Source of the DNA: Tropicibacter naphthalenivorans
Lineage (GTDB): Bacteria; Pseudomonadota; Alphaproteobacteria; Rhodobacterales; Rhodobacteraceae
Direction: 5' to 3'
Length of the DNA: 41,105 bases
NCBI RefSeq assembly: GCF_900176475.1
Contig: NZ_FWXX01000017.1
Span: 1 to 41,105 of the forward strand
Numbering within the stretch: the first letter of the stretch is position 1; each line of letters begins with the position of its first letter. The position numbers and the translations under genes are program-made. The notes under the pieces are model-generated. The model saw only the letters and a program-made list of their open reading frames with translations. It did not search any database and was not told the origin of the DNA. Of this stretch, positions 31,085 to 39,857 are shown piece after piece.

Positions 31085-33142
31085 ATGAAGGTGAACACCC
31101 GACGCGAGGGCGCCGCCCTGATCGTGGAAATGGAAAACGCGCCGGTCAATGCCATTGGGCAGGCGATGCGCGCCGGGCTGGCCGAGGTGCTGGACAGCCT
31201 GCCCATCAACGGGGTCACCCGCGTGGTGCTGACCGGCGCGGGCAAAGCCTTTGCCGCCGGCGCAGATGCGCGCGAATTCGACGGCCCCGCGCTCGACCCG
31301 CAGCTGAACGATGTGGTTAATCGCATTGAACGGTCCGAGACGCCGTGGATCGCCGCCATCAACGGCGTGGCCTTGGGCGGGGGCGGGGAACTGGCGCTGG
31401 CCTGCCGCTATCGCATCGCGCGCCCCGGCACGGTGCTGGGCTTTCCCGAGGTCAATCTGGGCATCGTGCCCGGCTCTGGTGCGACCCAGCGCCTGCCGCG
31501 CCTGATTGGCATGAAAGCAGCGCTGGCCCTGATCCCCACGGGGCAGGCGATCAAGGCCGAAGAGGCCGAGACCCTTGGCCTGATCGACGGGATTTCCGAC
31601 GATCCTGTGCAGGTCGCGGTGCATCTGGACGAGGGCAGCCTTGAACTTGCGAACCCGATTTGCGACCTGCCACGCCCTGAGCGCGAGGACGACGCCATCG
31701 CAGCGGCCTTTGCCGTGGTCGCCAAGAAACTGCCGAACCAGATCGCGCCGCACCGCGCGGTGGAACTCATCGCCGCCACCTCTGAACGGCCTATGGCCGA
31801 GGGGCTGGCCGACGAGCGTCAGACCTTTTTGGACCTGCGCGTCGGCGACCAAGCCCGCGCCCTGCGGCACATGTTCTTTGCCGAGCGCGCCGCCAAGGCC
31901 CCCGATTGGCTGACCGAAGCCCCCGCGCCGCTGGATCAGATCGCCGTGGTCGGCGGCGGCACCATGGGGGCGGGGATCGCCTATGCTTTGCTGAACGCGG
32001 GCAAGCGCGTGGTCCTGTTGGAAACCGACGCCGCAGGCGTGGTGCGCGCGCAGGAGAACGTTGAAAAGATCATCGACGCCAGCCTGAAACGCGGGCTGAT
32101 CTCCGAGGCCGGGGCCGAGGACCGCCGCGCGCGCATCACCTACAGCGCCGACTATGGCGAGGCGGCGGCCTGTACGCTGGCCATTGAGGCGGCGTTTGAG
32201 AGCATGGACGTCAAGCGCGAAGTTTTCGCCAAGCTCGAAGCGGCGCTGCCCGCCGAGGCGATCCTTGCCTCGAACACCTCGTACCTTGACCTCGATGAGA
32301 TCGCCGCAACGGTGAGCGACCCCAGCCGCGTCGTCGGCCTGCATTTCTTTGCTCCGGCGCATATCATGAAGCTGCTGGAAATCGTGCGCGGGGCCGCGAG
32401 TTCGGACCGGGCGCTGGCGACGGGCTATGCGCTTGGCAAGGCGTTGCGCAAGATCCCGGTGCTGGCGGGCGTCTGCGACGGGTTCATCGGCAACCGCATT
32501 CTGGCGCGCTACCGCGAGGCGGCGGACACGGTCTTTATGGACGGCTCGACCCCGTGGGAGGTGGACGAGGCCATGGTGGATTTCGGTTACGCCATGGGCC
32601 CTTACGAGGCGCAGGACCTGTCCGGGCTGGATATTGCCCACGCCAACCGCCGCCGTCAGGACGCCACGCGCGACCCGAACCGCCGCTACATCCCCATCGC
32701 GGACCGCATGGTCGAGCTGGGCAAGCTGGGGCGCAAAACGGGTGCGGGCTGGTATCGCTACCCCGGTGGCAACGGCAAGGTCGAAGACCCGATTGTGGCC
32801 GATCTGGCGCTGGAAGAGGCGCATTTCGCCGGGATCACACGCACCGACTATGGCGCGGATGAAATTCGCGGGCGGCTGGTCTTGGCGATGATCAACGAGG
32901 CTTGCGACATCCTGAACGAAGGCATCGCCGCCAGCGCCCGTGACGTCGATCTGGTGACGGTGTTCGGCTATGGCTTTCCGCGCTGGCGGGGCGGGCTGAT
33001 GCACTACGCCGACAGTTTGGGTGTGGCGAACATTGTCGCCAAGCTCGAAGAATTGGCCGCCGAAGACCCCGTCGTCTGGACCCCGTCGCCCTTGCTGCGC
33101 GAGTGCCTCGACAAGGGTGTGACGCTGGCCGAGGTCCGCTAA
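31085..33142 (+). CDS. bifunctional enoyl-CoA hydratase / 3-hydroxyacyl-CoA dehydrogenase (FadB/FadJ-like)
   Basis: This is a 685-residue fusion. The crotonase domain (1-190) has FAAGADAREF, catalytic Glu102 in GGGGELALA and Glu122 in FPEVNLGIVPG, so hydratase and isomerase activity are possible. The NAD-binding dehydrogenase domain begins at about 285 (IAVVGGGTMGAGIAYAL) with SNTSYLDLDEIA and HFFAPAHIMKLLEIV. Two C-terminal 3HCDH domains follow (FIGNRI, DFGYAMGPYEAQDLSGLDI, GRKTGAGWYRY). It starts 23 bases after boxR and is probably co-transcribed with it. In the box pathway it fits conversion of 3,4-dehydroadipyl-CoA to 3-oxoadipyl-CoA; hydration of an aryl-acrylyl-CoA for the SDR is another option. 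Substrate choice is inferred from position. Confidence 0.92.
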   Translation: MKVNTRREGAALIVEMENAPVNAIGQAMRAGLAEVLDSLPINGVTRVVLTGAGKAFAAGADAREFDGPALDPQLNDVVNRIERSETPWIAAINGVALGGGGELALACRYRIARPGTVLGFPEVNLGIVPGSGATQRLPRLIGMKAALALIPTGQAIKAEEAETLGLIDGISDDPVQVAVHLDEGSLELANPICDLPRPEREDDAIAAAFAVVAKKLPNQIAPHRAVELIAATSERPMAEGLADERQTFLDLRVGDQARALRHMFFAERAAKAPDWLTEAPAPLDQIAVVGGGTMGAGIAYALLNAGKRVVLLETDAAGVVRAQENVEKIIDASLKRGLISEAGAEDRRARITYSADYGEAAACTLAIEAAFESMDVKREVFAKLEAALPAEAILASNTSYLDLDEIAATVSDPSRVVGLHFFAPAHIMKLLEIVRGAASSDRALATGYALGKALRKIPVLAGVCDGFIGNRILARYREAADTVFMDGSTPWEVDEAMVDFGYAMGPYEAQDLSGLDIAHANRRRQDATRDPNRRYIPIADRMVELGKLGRKTGAGWYRYPGGNGKVEDPIVADLALEEAHFAGITRTDYGADEIRGRLVLAMINEACDILNEGIAASARDVDLVTVFGYGFPRWRGGLMHYADSLGVANIVAKLEELAAEDPVVWTPSPLLRECLDKGVTLAEVR

Positions 33143-33160
33143 GGCATTGGAAGGTCTGAG

Positions 33161-34570
33161 TTAGTTCAGGTCTTCGAGCAAGCGCCCATGGCGGCGCGTC
33201 TCTGCCAGAACCTCGCCAAAGGTGGTCATGCCGCGCGCTTCGAGCATGGGCAGAAGGTGCACCAAGACCTGCGCCGTGGCGACCGCATCGCCCAGAGCTG
33301 TGTGGCGCAAATCGGGCGGGATGGTGATCGACAAACGCTGGCACAGCGCGTCCAACGTGTGGGTCTGCGACGCGCCGAACAGCACCGCCGACAGGAGCAC
33401 CGTGTCGAGAATGGGGTTGTCCCACTCGACGCCCATGCGGGCTTTGTCCCGGTGCAGGAACGCCATGTCGAAGGGCGCGTTATGCGCCACGATGACAGAG
33501 CCCTTGGCGAACTTATGGAACTGCCGCCCTGCCTCGGCGACGTCGGGCTTGCCCGCGACCATGGCGTCGGTGACGTGGTGCACGCGGGTCGAGGCGGGCG
33601 GAATCGGGCGACCGGGGTCGACAAGCTGGTCGATCTGCTCGCCGGGGACGATGCGGCCATTGACCACGCGGACCGCGCCGATCTGCACGATGTCGTCCTT
33701 GTGCGGCAAGAGCCCGGTGGTTTCGGTGTCAAAGACCGTATAGCTGAGCGCGCGCAGCGGCGTGTCCTCGATGGCCCCGCCGGGGCGCTGGTCGAGCAGG
33801 TCAAAGTCATAGACCAGCGGGCGCGCAGCCTCTGGGGCGAGGTTCACATGGGCTGCGTCGATGATCAACATATAGCCGCCCGCGTCCATGGGTTTCATCC
33901 GGGCGTCATAGCTTTGCTGGCCATCGTGGCCCTTGGCGATAAAGGACACGTCCTTGCCGGTTTTGTGCATCCGCTGGCGGGCGGCATCCAGACTTGCGCT
34001 GTCAAAGTAGTCCGAGATCGCGGCGTTCAGGCGCGCAACCCCTTGGCCAGACAGCACTTCTGCGGCCTGACCATCGTAGAGGACGATTTGCCCGGCGGGA
34101 TTGACAAGGATCGTCGCCACGGGGATTTCGGTCAGCAGCGCGGTCAACTGGGCCTTTTCGGCGGACAGGCGCTCTGTCTCGGCGGCAATGCGCGCGGCGG
34201 TGGACAGGGCGGTCTGCGACAGCGCCTCGGTGACGGCACTGGCGGCGGGGGCCAGATCGCCAAGGTAGCGGGCCGAGGTCGTATCGACCTCGCGGTCAAT
34301 GCCCGCATGGGCGCGGGCGCGCATCTCGGCGGACAGACGCTCGATCGGTTTGGCGACATTCTCGTCAAACAGCAGCCAGACCCCGGCGGTCAGCGCAAGA
34401 ATGCCGAAACAAGTGAGCGTGGCGGCAAAGACAAAGCCATCGGCGACCGAGGTTTCGGCAACGCGCGCGTACCCCAGCCAGATCGCCGCAAGGGCGATGG
34501 CCGCGCCGCCGCCCCCCAGCAGGCAAAAGAACAGAAAGATGCGCAGGCGGAGACTAAGCTGTGTGAGCAT
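33161..34570 (-). CDS. membrane-anchored DnaQ-type 3'-5' exonuclease with sensor-like N-terminus
   Basis: This is a 469-residue fusion. Two transmembrane helices (about 11-34 and 44-67) are followed by a HAMP-like linker (NVAKPIERLSAEMRARA). A PAS-like segment is at about 140-240 (LLTEIPVATILVNPAGQIVLYDGQAAEVLSG). Then comes a DEDDh exonuclease with Asp281, Glu283 (FDTETTG), Asp368 (AHNAPFDMAF), His423 and Asp428 (HTALGDAVAT). All five catalytic residues are present. The sensor layout replaces a kinase with a nuclease. It is the last gene of a minus-strand locus with a CBS/nucleotidyltransferase protein and a DUF4212-linked symporter, an association I recall for this symporter family. The ATG at 34570 begins one base after the upstream gene stops. 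Its target nucleic acid or nucleotide is unknown. Confidence 0.88.
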   Translation of the reverse strand: MLTQLSLRLRIFLFFCLLGGGGAAIALAAIWLGYARVAETSVADGFVFAATLTCFGILALTAGVWLLFDENVAKPIERLSAEMRARAHAGIDREVDTTSARYLGDLAPAASAVTEALSQTALSTAARIAAETERLSAEKAQLTALLTEIPVATILVNPAGQIVLYDGQAAEVLSGQGVARLNAAISDYFDSASLDAARQRMHKTGKDVSFIAKGHDGQQSYDARMKPMDAGGYMLIIDAAHVNLAPEAARPLVYDFDLLDQRPGGAIEDTPLRALSYTVFDTETTGLLPHKDDIVQIGAVRVVNGRIVPGEQIDQLVDPGRPIPPASTRVHHVTDAMVAGKPDVAEAGRQFHKFAKGSVIVAHNAPFDMAFLHRDKARMGVEWDNPILDTVLLSAVLFGASQTHTLDALCQRLSITIPPDLRHTALGDAVATAQVLVHLLPMLEARGMTTFGEVLAETRRHGRLLEDLN

Positions 34571-34571
34571 G

Positions 34572-35072
34572 TCAAACGGCCTCGCAGACGGTTTTGACCA
34601 CCGGATCGTCGGCGCCCACGTCCCGCCAAACGGGGGGGGAGCCATCCCCCAGCGCCGGGTCGGCACGGCGCATGGCGGTGCAGTCGACCATGACCTCGAC
34701 GGATTGGGTGGGGCGCCAATGGCCAAAGAAGTAGAGGGTTGTCAGGTACAGCCCGGCGGTGTCGGCATTTGGGCGCAACGCTGCGGTGTCCGCAGCGACA
34801 AAACGGTCCGTCATGGGAAAGACGTAGGTCCAGGGCCGCCAGAGCGCGCGGGACTCGATGCTTTGCGCGACGGTGACCCCCTCTGGCAGCGCGGCGGCGG
34901 TGCGGCTGTACCATGTGTATTCGTTCGAGATGCCAGTGGCGAGCATGGCCGCCCCTGCGCCAAGCGGAACCAGCCATTTGGGCAAACGCCCTCCGGTGAT
35001 CTTGGCAAGCAACATCATGACGCCCGCACCGGCAAAGCCCGCGATAAACACCGCGATCAGTTCGATAAACAT
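34572..35072 (-). CDS. small inner-membrane protein of unknown function
   Basis: This is a 166-residue protein with two N-terminal hydrophobic helices (IELIAVFIAGFAGAGVMMLL and WLVPLGAGAAMLATGIS). A probably periplasmic domain follows, with NEYTWYSRTAAALPEGV, WRPWTYVFPMTDRFV and a late DCTAMRRADPALGDG. The ATG at 35072 is chosen over an upstream one at 35102 because the hydrophobic N-terminus starts there. It ends one base before the DnaQ fusion starts, so the two are translated together and could form a membrane unit. I do not recognise a named family. Confidence 0.72.
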   Translation of the reverse strand: MFIELIAVFIAGFAGAGVMMLLAKITGGRLPKWLVPLGAGAAMLATGISNEYTWYSRTAAALPEGVTVAQSIESRALWRPWTYVFPMTDRFVAADTAALRPNADTAGLYLTTLYFFGHWRPTQSVEVMVDCTAMRRADPALGDGSPPVWRDVGADDPVVKTVCEAV

Positions 35073-35099
35073 GTCTCCCCCCTTTTCTCCCGCGCGGCC

Positions 35100-35143
35100 C
35101 AAATCTTTTTCAAAAGATTTGCAAATTCCTTGAAAGGAATTTG
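35100..35143. repeat. twin perfect AT-rich palindromes
   Basis: CAAATCTTTT (35100-35109) and AAAAGATTTG (35112-35121) form one perfect ten-base palindrome with a two-base centre. CAAATTCCTT (35122-35131) and AAGGAATTTG (35134-35143) form a second directly beside it. They lie between two minus-strand genes without a T-run, so cruciform or mRNA-end structure is possible. Confidence 0.75.
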
Positions 35144-35150
35144 ATCCGCG

Positions 35151-36974
35151 TCAGGACAACATTCCTTTGCCGTGCCCCACGGCCGATTGCAGCGATTTGA
35201 CCACCACGAAGGCGTCGCGCAAATGACTTCGCTCAAAGTCCGACAGGTCCGATGGCGCAAGGTAATTGTCCGGCGCGGCCCCGCTTTTGATCTGTTTGGC
35301 CTGATGCTCCAGCCGGGTTTCGGCGATCAAATCGTAGGCGTCCAGCAGGTCCTGGCCGCCGCTTTGGCTCAGCACGCCGGCATGGCGTGCCGCCTCTAGC
35401 CTTGCCCGCGTGTTCACCTCGGTCAGTTGGCCTTGCAACGCGTAGACGCGGCCCAGATCGACCACCGGCACCACGCCGTTGTGCTTCATATCCAGCTGGT
35501 TCTTGTGTTCGCCCGAGCGGATCGTCGCAAAGCCGCGCAGCAGCCCCAATGGCGGCGTGTGCTTCAGCGAGTTGCTGACCATATGCGCCACAAAGATCGA
35601 GTTTTTGGCCGCCTTGGCCAGCGTTTGCTCCTGAAGGTCGTCGAACAGCGAAACGGTCCCGCCGATGGGCCGCAGGTCGAACATGACAGAGGCCAGCATC
35701 TGCGCTTCGGGCGACGGTTTGGCGATCCAGCCGTCGAAATAGTCGCGCCACACGCGCAACGGTTGGCACCAGCGGTCCGCCGTCGCCATCATGTCGCCGG
35801 GGCAATAAACATAGCCGCAGGTGTTCAGCCCGTCACAGACAAAGCCCGCCAAGTCCTTGAAATAGCGCATTTGTTCGGGCGTGACCGCGTCGTCGAGGAT
35901 CAGGCAGTTGTCCTGATCGCTGACGCCGGTCTGTTCCTGCCGCCCCTGGCTGCCGCAGGCCAGCCACAGGTAGGGCACCGGCGCGGGGCCAAAGCGCTCT
36001 TCGCCCAAGGCCAGCAGCCGCCGCGTTGCGGTGTCGGCGATATCGGTGATCAGGCGCGTGACAACTTCGTGGCGGTTGCCGCCCGCCACCAGTTGCACCA
36101 GCAGGTCGGGGATGCGCGCGGTGACGCGGGCCATGGCGGCGGCGTCCGGCGCATGGGCGATTTCCGAGACCAGCTCGGCCGAGGTCATCGCCTGAAAGCG
36201 CGTCAGGTCGGTCTGGGTGACGATGCCCACCAGTTTGCCCGCCTCGACGACCGGCACGTGGCCGATGCGCCGTTCCATCATCATATGCAGCACGTCAGAG
36301 CCGATGGCGCAGGGCGGCAAAGACACCGGGTCCGCCGTCATGATCTGCGAAATCGGCGTGGTCATGGGCAGCGCCCCCGCGACGACTTTGCCGGACATGT
36401 CGCGGATGGTGACGATGCCGTGCAGGGCATCCCCAACCGTTACGCAAATCGAGGACACATGGCGGTCGGCCATCAGGCGCGCGGCCTCTTGGACCGTGGC
36501 GTCCGGGCCGCAGGTCAGAGGGGTGGTCGCCATCAAGGTTTCCACGCGCGAGGTCGCCAGATCGGAACGCTTGGGTTTCACAGGCCTAGTGCGGTCAAAG
36601 AAGCGCTGCACCCCGGCATGGGTTTCAATCAGGCGCAGGAAATCGCCCTTGGGCAGCACCAACAGCGTGCTGTCCTGCACCGTGCGGGCCGAGGTCACGG
36701 CGCGGCCATCACGCACCAGCCCCCGCTCGCCAAAAGAGTTGCGCGGCCCCAGCAAGGACAGCTGTGCGCCGTTCTGGTCGCGCACCTCAACCGCGCCTTC
36801 GTGGATCAAGTAGAGCCCCTCCAGCGCTTCGCCCAAGGCATACACGTCTTGGCCCGCCGCAATGCTGCGCGCGCGGAATTGCGGCGCAAGCTCGGCCAGA
36901 ACCTCTGGCCCCAGCGCGTCATAGGGGTGCACCCCCGATAAAAACCGTGTCAGCGTGGGCAAATCGAGGGGCAT
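35151..36974 (-). CDS. cNMP-binding/CBS/DUF294 nucleotidyltransferase-like protein
   Basis: This is a 607-residue soluble signalling protein. Domains in order are a cyclic-nucleotide-binding domain (about 20-125, FGERGLVRDGRAVTSART), a CBS pair (about 145-260, MADRHVSSICVTV and ERRIGHVPVVEAGKLVGIVTQ), a GlnD-like DUF294 nucleotidyltransferase domain (about 300-430) and a DUF294 C-terminal helical domain. The transferase site keeps GSQGRQEQ (341-348) and Asp353/Asp355 in SDQDNCLI, so it may be active. It would read a cyclic nucleotide and adenylates, then modify a partner. The partner is unknown; the symporter or acetyl-CoA synthetase nearby are candidates by context. The ATG at 36974 is chosen because the frame upstream overlaps the DHFR-like gene. 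Confidence 0.9.
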   Translation of the reverse strand: MPLDLPTLTRFLSGVHPYDALGPEVLAELAPQFRARSIAAGQDVYALGEALEGLYLIHEGAVEVRDQNGAQLSLLGPRNSFGERGLVRDGRAVTSARTVQDSTLLVLPKGDFLRLIETHAGVQRFFDRTRPVKPKRSDLATSRVETLMATTPLTCGPDATVQEAARLMADRHVSSICVTVGDALHGIVTIRDMSGKVVAGALPMTTPISQIMTADPVSLPPCAIGSDVLHMMMERRIGHVPVVEAGKLVGIVTQTDLTRFQAMTSAELVSEIAHAPDAAAMARVTARIPDLLVQLVAGGNRHEVVTRLITDIADTATRRLLALGEERFGPAPVPYLWLACGSQGRQEQTGVSDQDNCLILDDAVTPEQMRYFKDLAGFVCDGLNTCGYVYCPGDMMATADRWCQPLRVWRDYFDGWIAKPSPEAQMLASVMFDLRPIGGTVSLFDDLQEQTLAKAAKNSIFVAHMVSNSLKHTPPLGLLRGFATIRSGEHKNQLDMKHNGVVPVVDLGRVYALQGQLTEVNTRARLEAARHAGVLSQSGGQDLLDAYDLIAETRLEHQAKQIKSGAAPDNYLAPSDLSDFERSHLRDAFVVVKSLQSAVGHGKGMLS

Positions 36975-36979
36975 GGGCC

Positions 36980-37528
36980 TTAGTCCTGTTGTTGCGCAGG
37001 GATCACGTAGCGACAGGTCACCAGACCCGACGGATAGGCGTTCACGTCTTCCAGCTCCAGATCCATGTCGCGGTCCAGCGCGCCGAACAGGCGGCGGCCA
37101 TGGCCCAGCAGGATCGGCACGGTGGTGATGGTGATCTCTCGGATCAGATCGGCCCGCAGGAACGACTGCACCACAGAGCCGCCATCCACGTAGACGTTCT
37201 TCCAGCCTTCTTTTTCCAGCGCCTGCATCAGCCGAAAGGGGCGGGCGCGGGTCAGGCGGACCTTGTCCTGCAAATCGGCGGGGATGTCGTCCAGCGTCAG
37301 CGACTGGCTCAGCACCACCACCGGCAGGGTGTAGGGCCATTCTTCAAAGTCCAGCGCGCGGCGGAACGTGTTTGATCCCATCACGATGCCATCGACGCGG
37401 CCGATGAAGGCGTCATAGCCGTGGTCCTCGCCTTCGACGGGTTGTTTTTCCAGCCAGTCGATCTCGTGGTCGGCGCGGGCAATAAAGCCGTCGAGGCTGG
37501 TCGCGATGAATACATGTCCGTTGATCAT
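36980..37528 (-). CDS. dihydrofolate reductase family protein (RibD C-terminal-like)
   Basis: This 182-residue protein has the DHFR/RibD-C fold signature. It opens VFIATSLDGFIARADHEIDWL, has GIVMGSNTFRRAL for the NADPH site, and NVYVDGGSVVQSFLRADLI plus TTVPILLGHGRRLFG near the end. Such proteins are NADPH-dependent reductases of mostly unknown substrate, unlike the folate enzyme proper. It lies five bases before the CBS/nucleotidyltransferase gene in the same direction, and a terminator-like hairpin separates it from the symporter upstream. It may therefore be the first gene of a new transcript. Confidence 0.88.
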   Translation of the reverse strand: MINGHVFIATSLDGFIARADHEIDWLEKQPVEGEDHGYDAFIGRVDGIVMGSNTFRRALDFEEWPYTLPVVVLSQSLTLDDIPADLQDKVRLTRARPFRLMQALEKEGWKNVYVDGGSVVQSFLRADLIREITITTVPILLGHGRRLFGALDRDMDLELEDVNAYPSGLVTCRYVIPAQQQD

Positions 37529-37568
37529 GGCGGATAGGATACTCCGGATTTGGGTCTGTCAAACGAAA

Positions 37569-37596
37569 CTCCCGTCCCGCTTACGCGGAACGGGAG
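37569..37596 (-). terminator. terminator-like hairpin after the symporter gene
   Basis: CTCCCGTCCCGC (37569-37580) and GCGGAACGGGAG (37585-37596) form a twelve-pair stem with one mismatch and a TTAC loop. Read leftward it is followed by a T-rich AGTTTCGTTT. It lies 45 bases beyond the symporter stop. Confidence 0.7.
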
Positions 37597-37640
37597 CGTT
37601 TGGCAAAGGGTAGGGGGTAAAGGTTGTGCCCCCCACGTGT

Positions 37641-39434
37641 TTAGTGGCCTTCGACTGCGGCACCCGCGCCACGCGGAACGCGCACGGATTCGACCAACTC
37701 TTCGATCTCTTGCGGGATCGGGGCGGTCATCTTGGACACGGTGAACGCCACGGCAAAGTTGATCAGTGCGCCAATCGCGCCGAACGAGGTCGACTTGATG
37801 GTGCCCAGCAGGGGATCCGCATCGGTAAAGCTGTTGGTGCCCGCGATGAAGAACCAGCCCTTGTGCAGGAAGATGTAGATCAAGGTCACAACCAGACCGG
37901 CAATCATGCCTGCCACGGCGCCCTTGTTGTTCACCTTGGTAAAGATGCCCATCATCAGCACGGGGAAGATCGACGCCGCTGCCAGACCAAAGGCCAGAGC
38001 CACGGTTTGCGCCGCAAAGCCCGGGGGGTTCATGCCCAGAATGGTCGCGATCACGATCACGATGGCCATGGACACACGCGCCGACATCATTTCCGACTTT
38101 TCAGACATGTCCGGGGTCAGCTGGCCCTTGAGCAGGTCGTGCGAGACCGCCGAAGAGATCGCCAGCAGCAGACCCGCCGCGGTGGACAGCGCCGCCGCCA
38201 GACCACCCGCAGCCACCAGACCGATCACCCAGGACGGCAGGTTGGCAATTTCCGGGTTCGCCAGAACCAGGATGTCGCGGTTGAACTTGGTCAGCTCGTT
38301 CTCAGAGCCCCAGCCAGCCGCTTCCATGGCTGCCACGGTTTCGGCGTTCTTGTCGTTGAAATACGCAATCTTGCCGTCGCCGTTCTTGTCTTCCCAGCCC
38401 AGCAGGCCGGTCTGCTGCCAAGTCGCCATCCAGTCATAGGCCGGATCGGTGGCGATGGTCTCGGTGGACACCGGCTCGCCCGATGCGCCGTTCGGCCAGA
38501 ACTGTTCGGTGATGTTCAGGCGGGCCATTGCGCCAACGGCGGGGGCCGTCAGGTACAGCAGCGCGATGAACACCAGCGCCCAGCCAGCGGACCAACGGGC
38601 GTCGGACACCTTGGGCACGGTGAAGAAGCGCATGATCACGTGCGGCAGACCGGCAGTACCGATCATCAGCGACAGGGTGAACAGCACCATGTTGAAGGTG
38701 TCGCCATTCGCCGCCGTGTACTCGGCAAAGCCAAGGTCGGTGACGATCTGGTCCAGCTTGGTCAGCAGCGCGACAGAGCCTTCGGCGCCGGTGGTCTCAC
38801 CGAACAGGCCAAGCGCCGGGATCGGGTTGCCGGTCAGTTGCAGCGAGATGAACACAGCCGGGATGGTGTAGGCCAGGATCAGCACGCAGTACTGCGCGAC
38901 CTGCGTGTAGGTCACACCCTTCATGCCGCCGAACACGGCGTAGGCAAACACCACGGCCGCGCCGATGATCACGGCGGTGTCTTCGTCCATTTCAAGGAAA
39001 CGGCCAAAGGCGATGCCGACGCCCTGCATCTGGCCGATCACGTAGGTCAGCGACGCAACGATCAGGCACAGAACGGCCACAAGGCGCGCGGTGGGGCTGT
39101 AGAAACGGTCGCCGATGAACTCGGACACGGTGAACTTGCCGAACTTGCGCAGGTAAGGCGCCAGCAGCAGCGCCAGCAGCACGTAACCGCCGGTCCAGCC
39201 CATCAGGAAGGACGAGTTGTCATAGCCGACAAAGGCAATCAGACCGGCCATCGAGATGAAGGAGGCCGCCGACATCCAGTCCGCCGCGGTCGCCATGCCG
39301 TTGGTGACCGGGTGCACGCCGCGGCCCGCCGCGTAGAATTCCGAGGTCGAGCCCGCGCGGGCCCAGATCGCGATGCCGATATAGAGCGCAAACGACGCGC
39401 CCACGAACAGCAGGTTAATGGTAAACTGATCCAT
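37641..39434 (-). CDS. sodium:solute symporter, large subunit (VC_2705-type, acetate/monocarboxylate)
   Basis: This is a 597-residue SSS-family transporter with about thirteen helices. It opens FTINLLFVGASFALYIGIA. FYAAGRGVHPVTNGMATAADW with MSAASFISMAGLIAFVGYD is the sodium-site region shared with ActP. A long soluble insertion with DKNGDGKIAYFNDKNAE resembles a calcium-binding EF loop (about 360-380). Later blocks are AAGGLAAALSTAAGLLLAISSAVSHDL and GMNPPGFAAQTVALAFGLAAAS. Pairing with a DUF4212 small subunit five bases upstream identifies the two-subunit class. The acetyl-CoA synthetase gene nearby suggests acetate or a similar acid as substrate. The EF-like insertion is unusual and may sense calcium or be structural. 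Confidence 0.92.
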   Translation of the reverse strand: MDQFTINLLFVGASFALYIGIAIWARAGSTSEFYAAGRGVHPVTNGMATAADWMSAASFISMAGLIAFVGYDNSSFLMGWTGGYVLLALLLAPYLRKFGKFTVSEFIGDRFYSPTARLVAVLCLIVASLTYVIGQMQGVGIAFGRFLEMDEDTAVIIGAAVVFAYAVFGGMKGVTYTQVAQYCVLILAYTIPAVFISLQLTGNPIPALGLFGETTGAEGSVALLTKLDQIVTDLGFAEYTAANGDTFNMVLFTLSLMIGTAGLPHVIMRFFTVPKVSDARWSAGWALVFIALLYLTAPAVGAMARLNITEQFWPNGASGEPVSTETIATDPAYDWMATWQQTGLLGWEDKNGDGKIAYFNDKNAETVAAMEAAGWGSENELTKFNRDILVLANPEIANLPSWVIGLVAAGGLAAALSTAAGLLLAISSAVSHDLLKGQLTPDMSEKSEMMSARVSMAIVIVIATILGMNPPGFAAQTVALAFGLAAASIFPVLMMGIFTKVNNKGAVAGMIAGLVVTLIYIFLHKGWFFIAGTNSFTDADPLLGTIKSTSFGAIGALINFAVAFTVSKMTAPIPQEIEELVESVRVPRGAGAAVEGH

Positions 39435-39439
39435 GTGCC

Positions 39440-39721
39440 TTATTCCTCGTCCACGCCGAATTCACGGTCGAGCTTGTTCATGCGGAAGGCGTAGAAAAAG
39501 ATCAGCGCCAAGAAGACGATGATCGAGCCTTGTTGCGCGACCCAAAAGCCCAGGTCCGAGCCGCCGATCGTGATCCCCGAGAACATCGGGCGCAGCAGAA
39601 TGCCAAAGCCAAAGGGCACGATGGCCCAGATGACCAAGGACACCAGAATGATCCGCACGTTCGCGGCCCAATAGCGCTTGTCGCTCTCGGCCTGTGCGGC
39701 GTTTGTGTTGTGATCCGCCAT
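39440..39721 (-). CDS. DUF4212 small subunit of the sodium:solute symporter
   Basis: This is a 93-residue protein with two transmembrane helices (about 23-45 and 63-82). It has RYWAANVRIILVSLVIWAIV and the conserved FWVAQQGSIIVFLALIFFYAF, ending MNKLDREFGVDEE. This matches DUF4212, the short partner of VC_2705-type symporters. Its stop is five bases before the ATG of the large subunit. It is 136 bases downstream of adk; no clear terminator was seen in that gap, so acs, adk and the symporter genes might share a transcript. Confidence 0.92.
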   Translation of the reverse strand: MADHNTNAAQAESDKRYWAANVRIILVSLVIWAIVPFGFGILLRPMFSGITIGGSDLGFWVAQQGSIIVFLALIFFYAFRMNKLDREFGVDEE

Positions 39722-39857
39722 GGCGGGTCCTCCTCTTCCTCCAAAAAGACGCGTTCCGGGTTGGGGTCCGGTTGCGCCCGCTCACTTGGCCCCACCCAAA
39801 GGGCCCGTGCCGCCCCGCGCGACGGGCGCGAGACGGCTAGGGGTTGCGTCACTGCGG

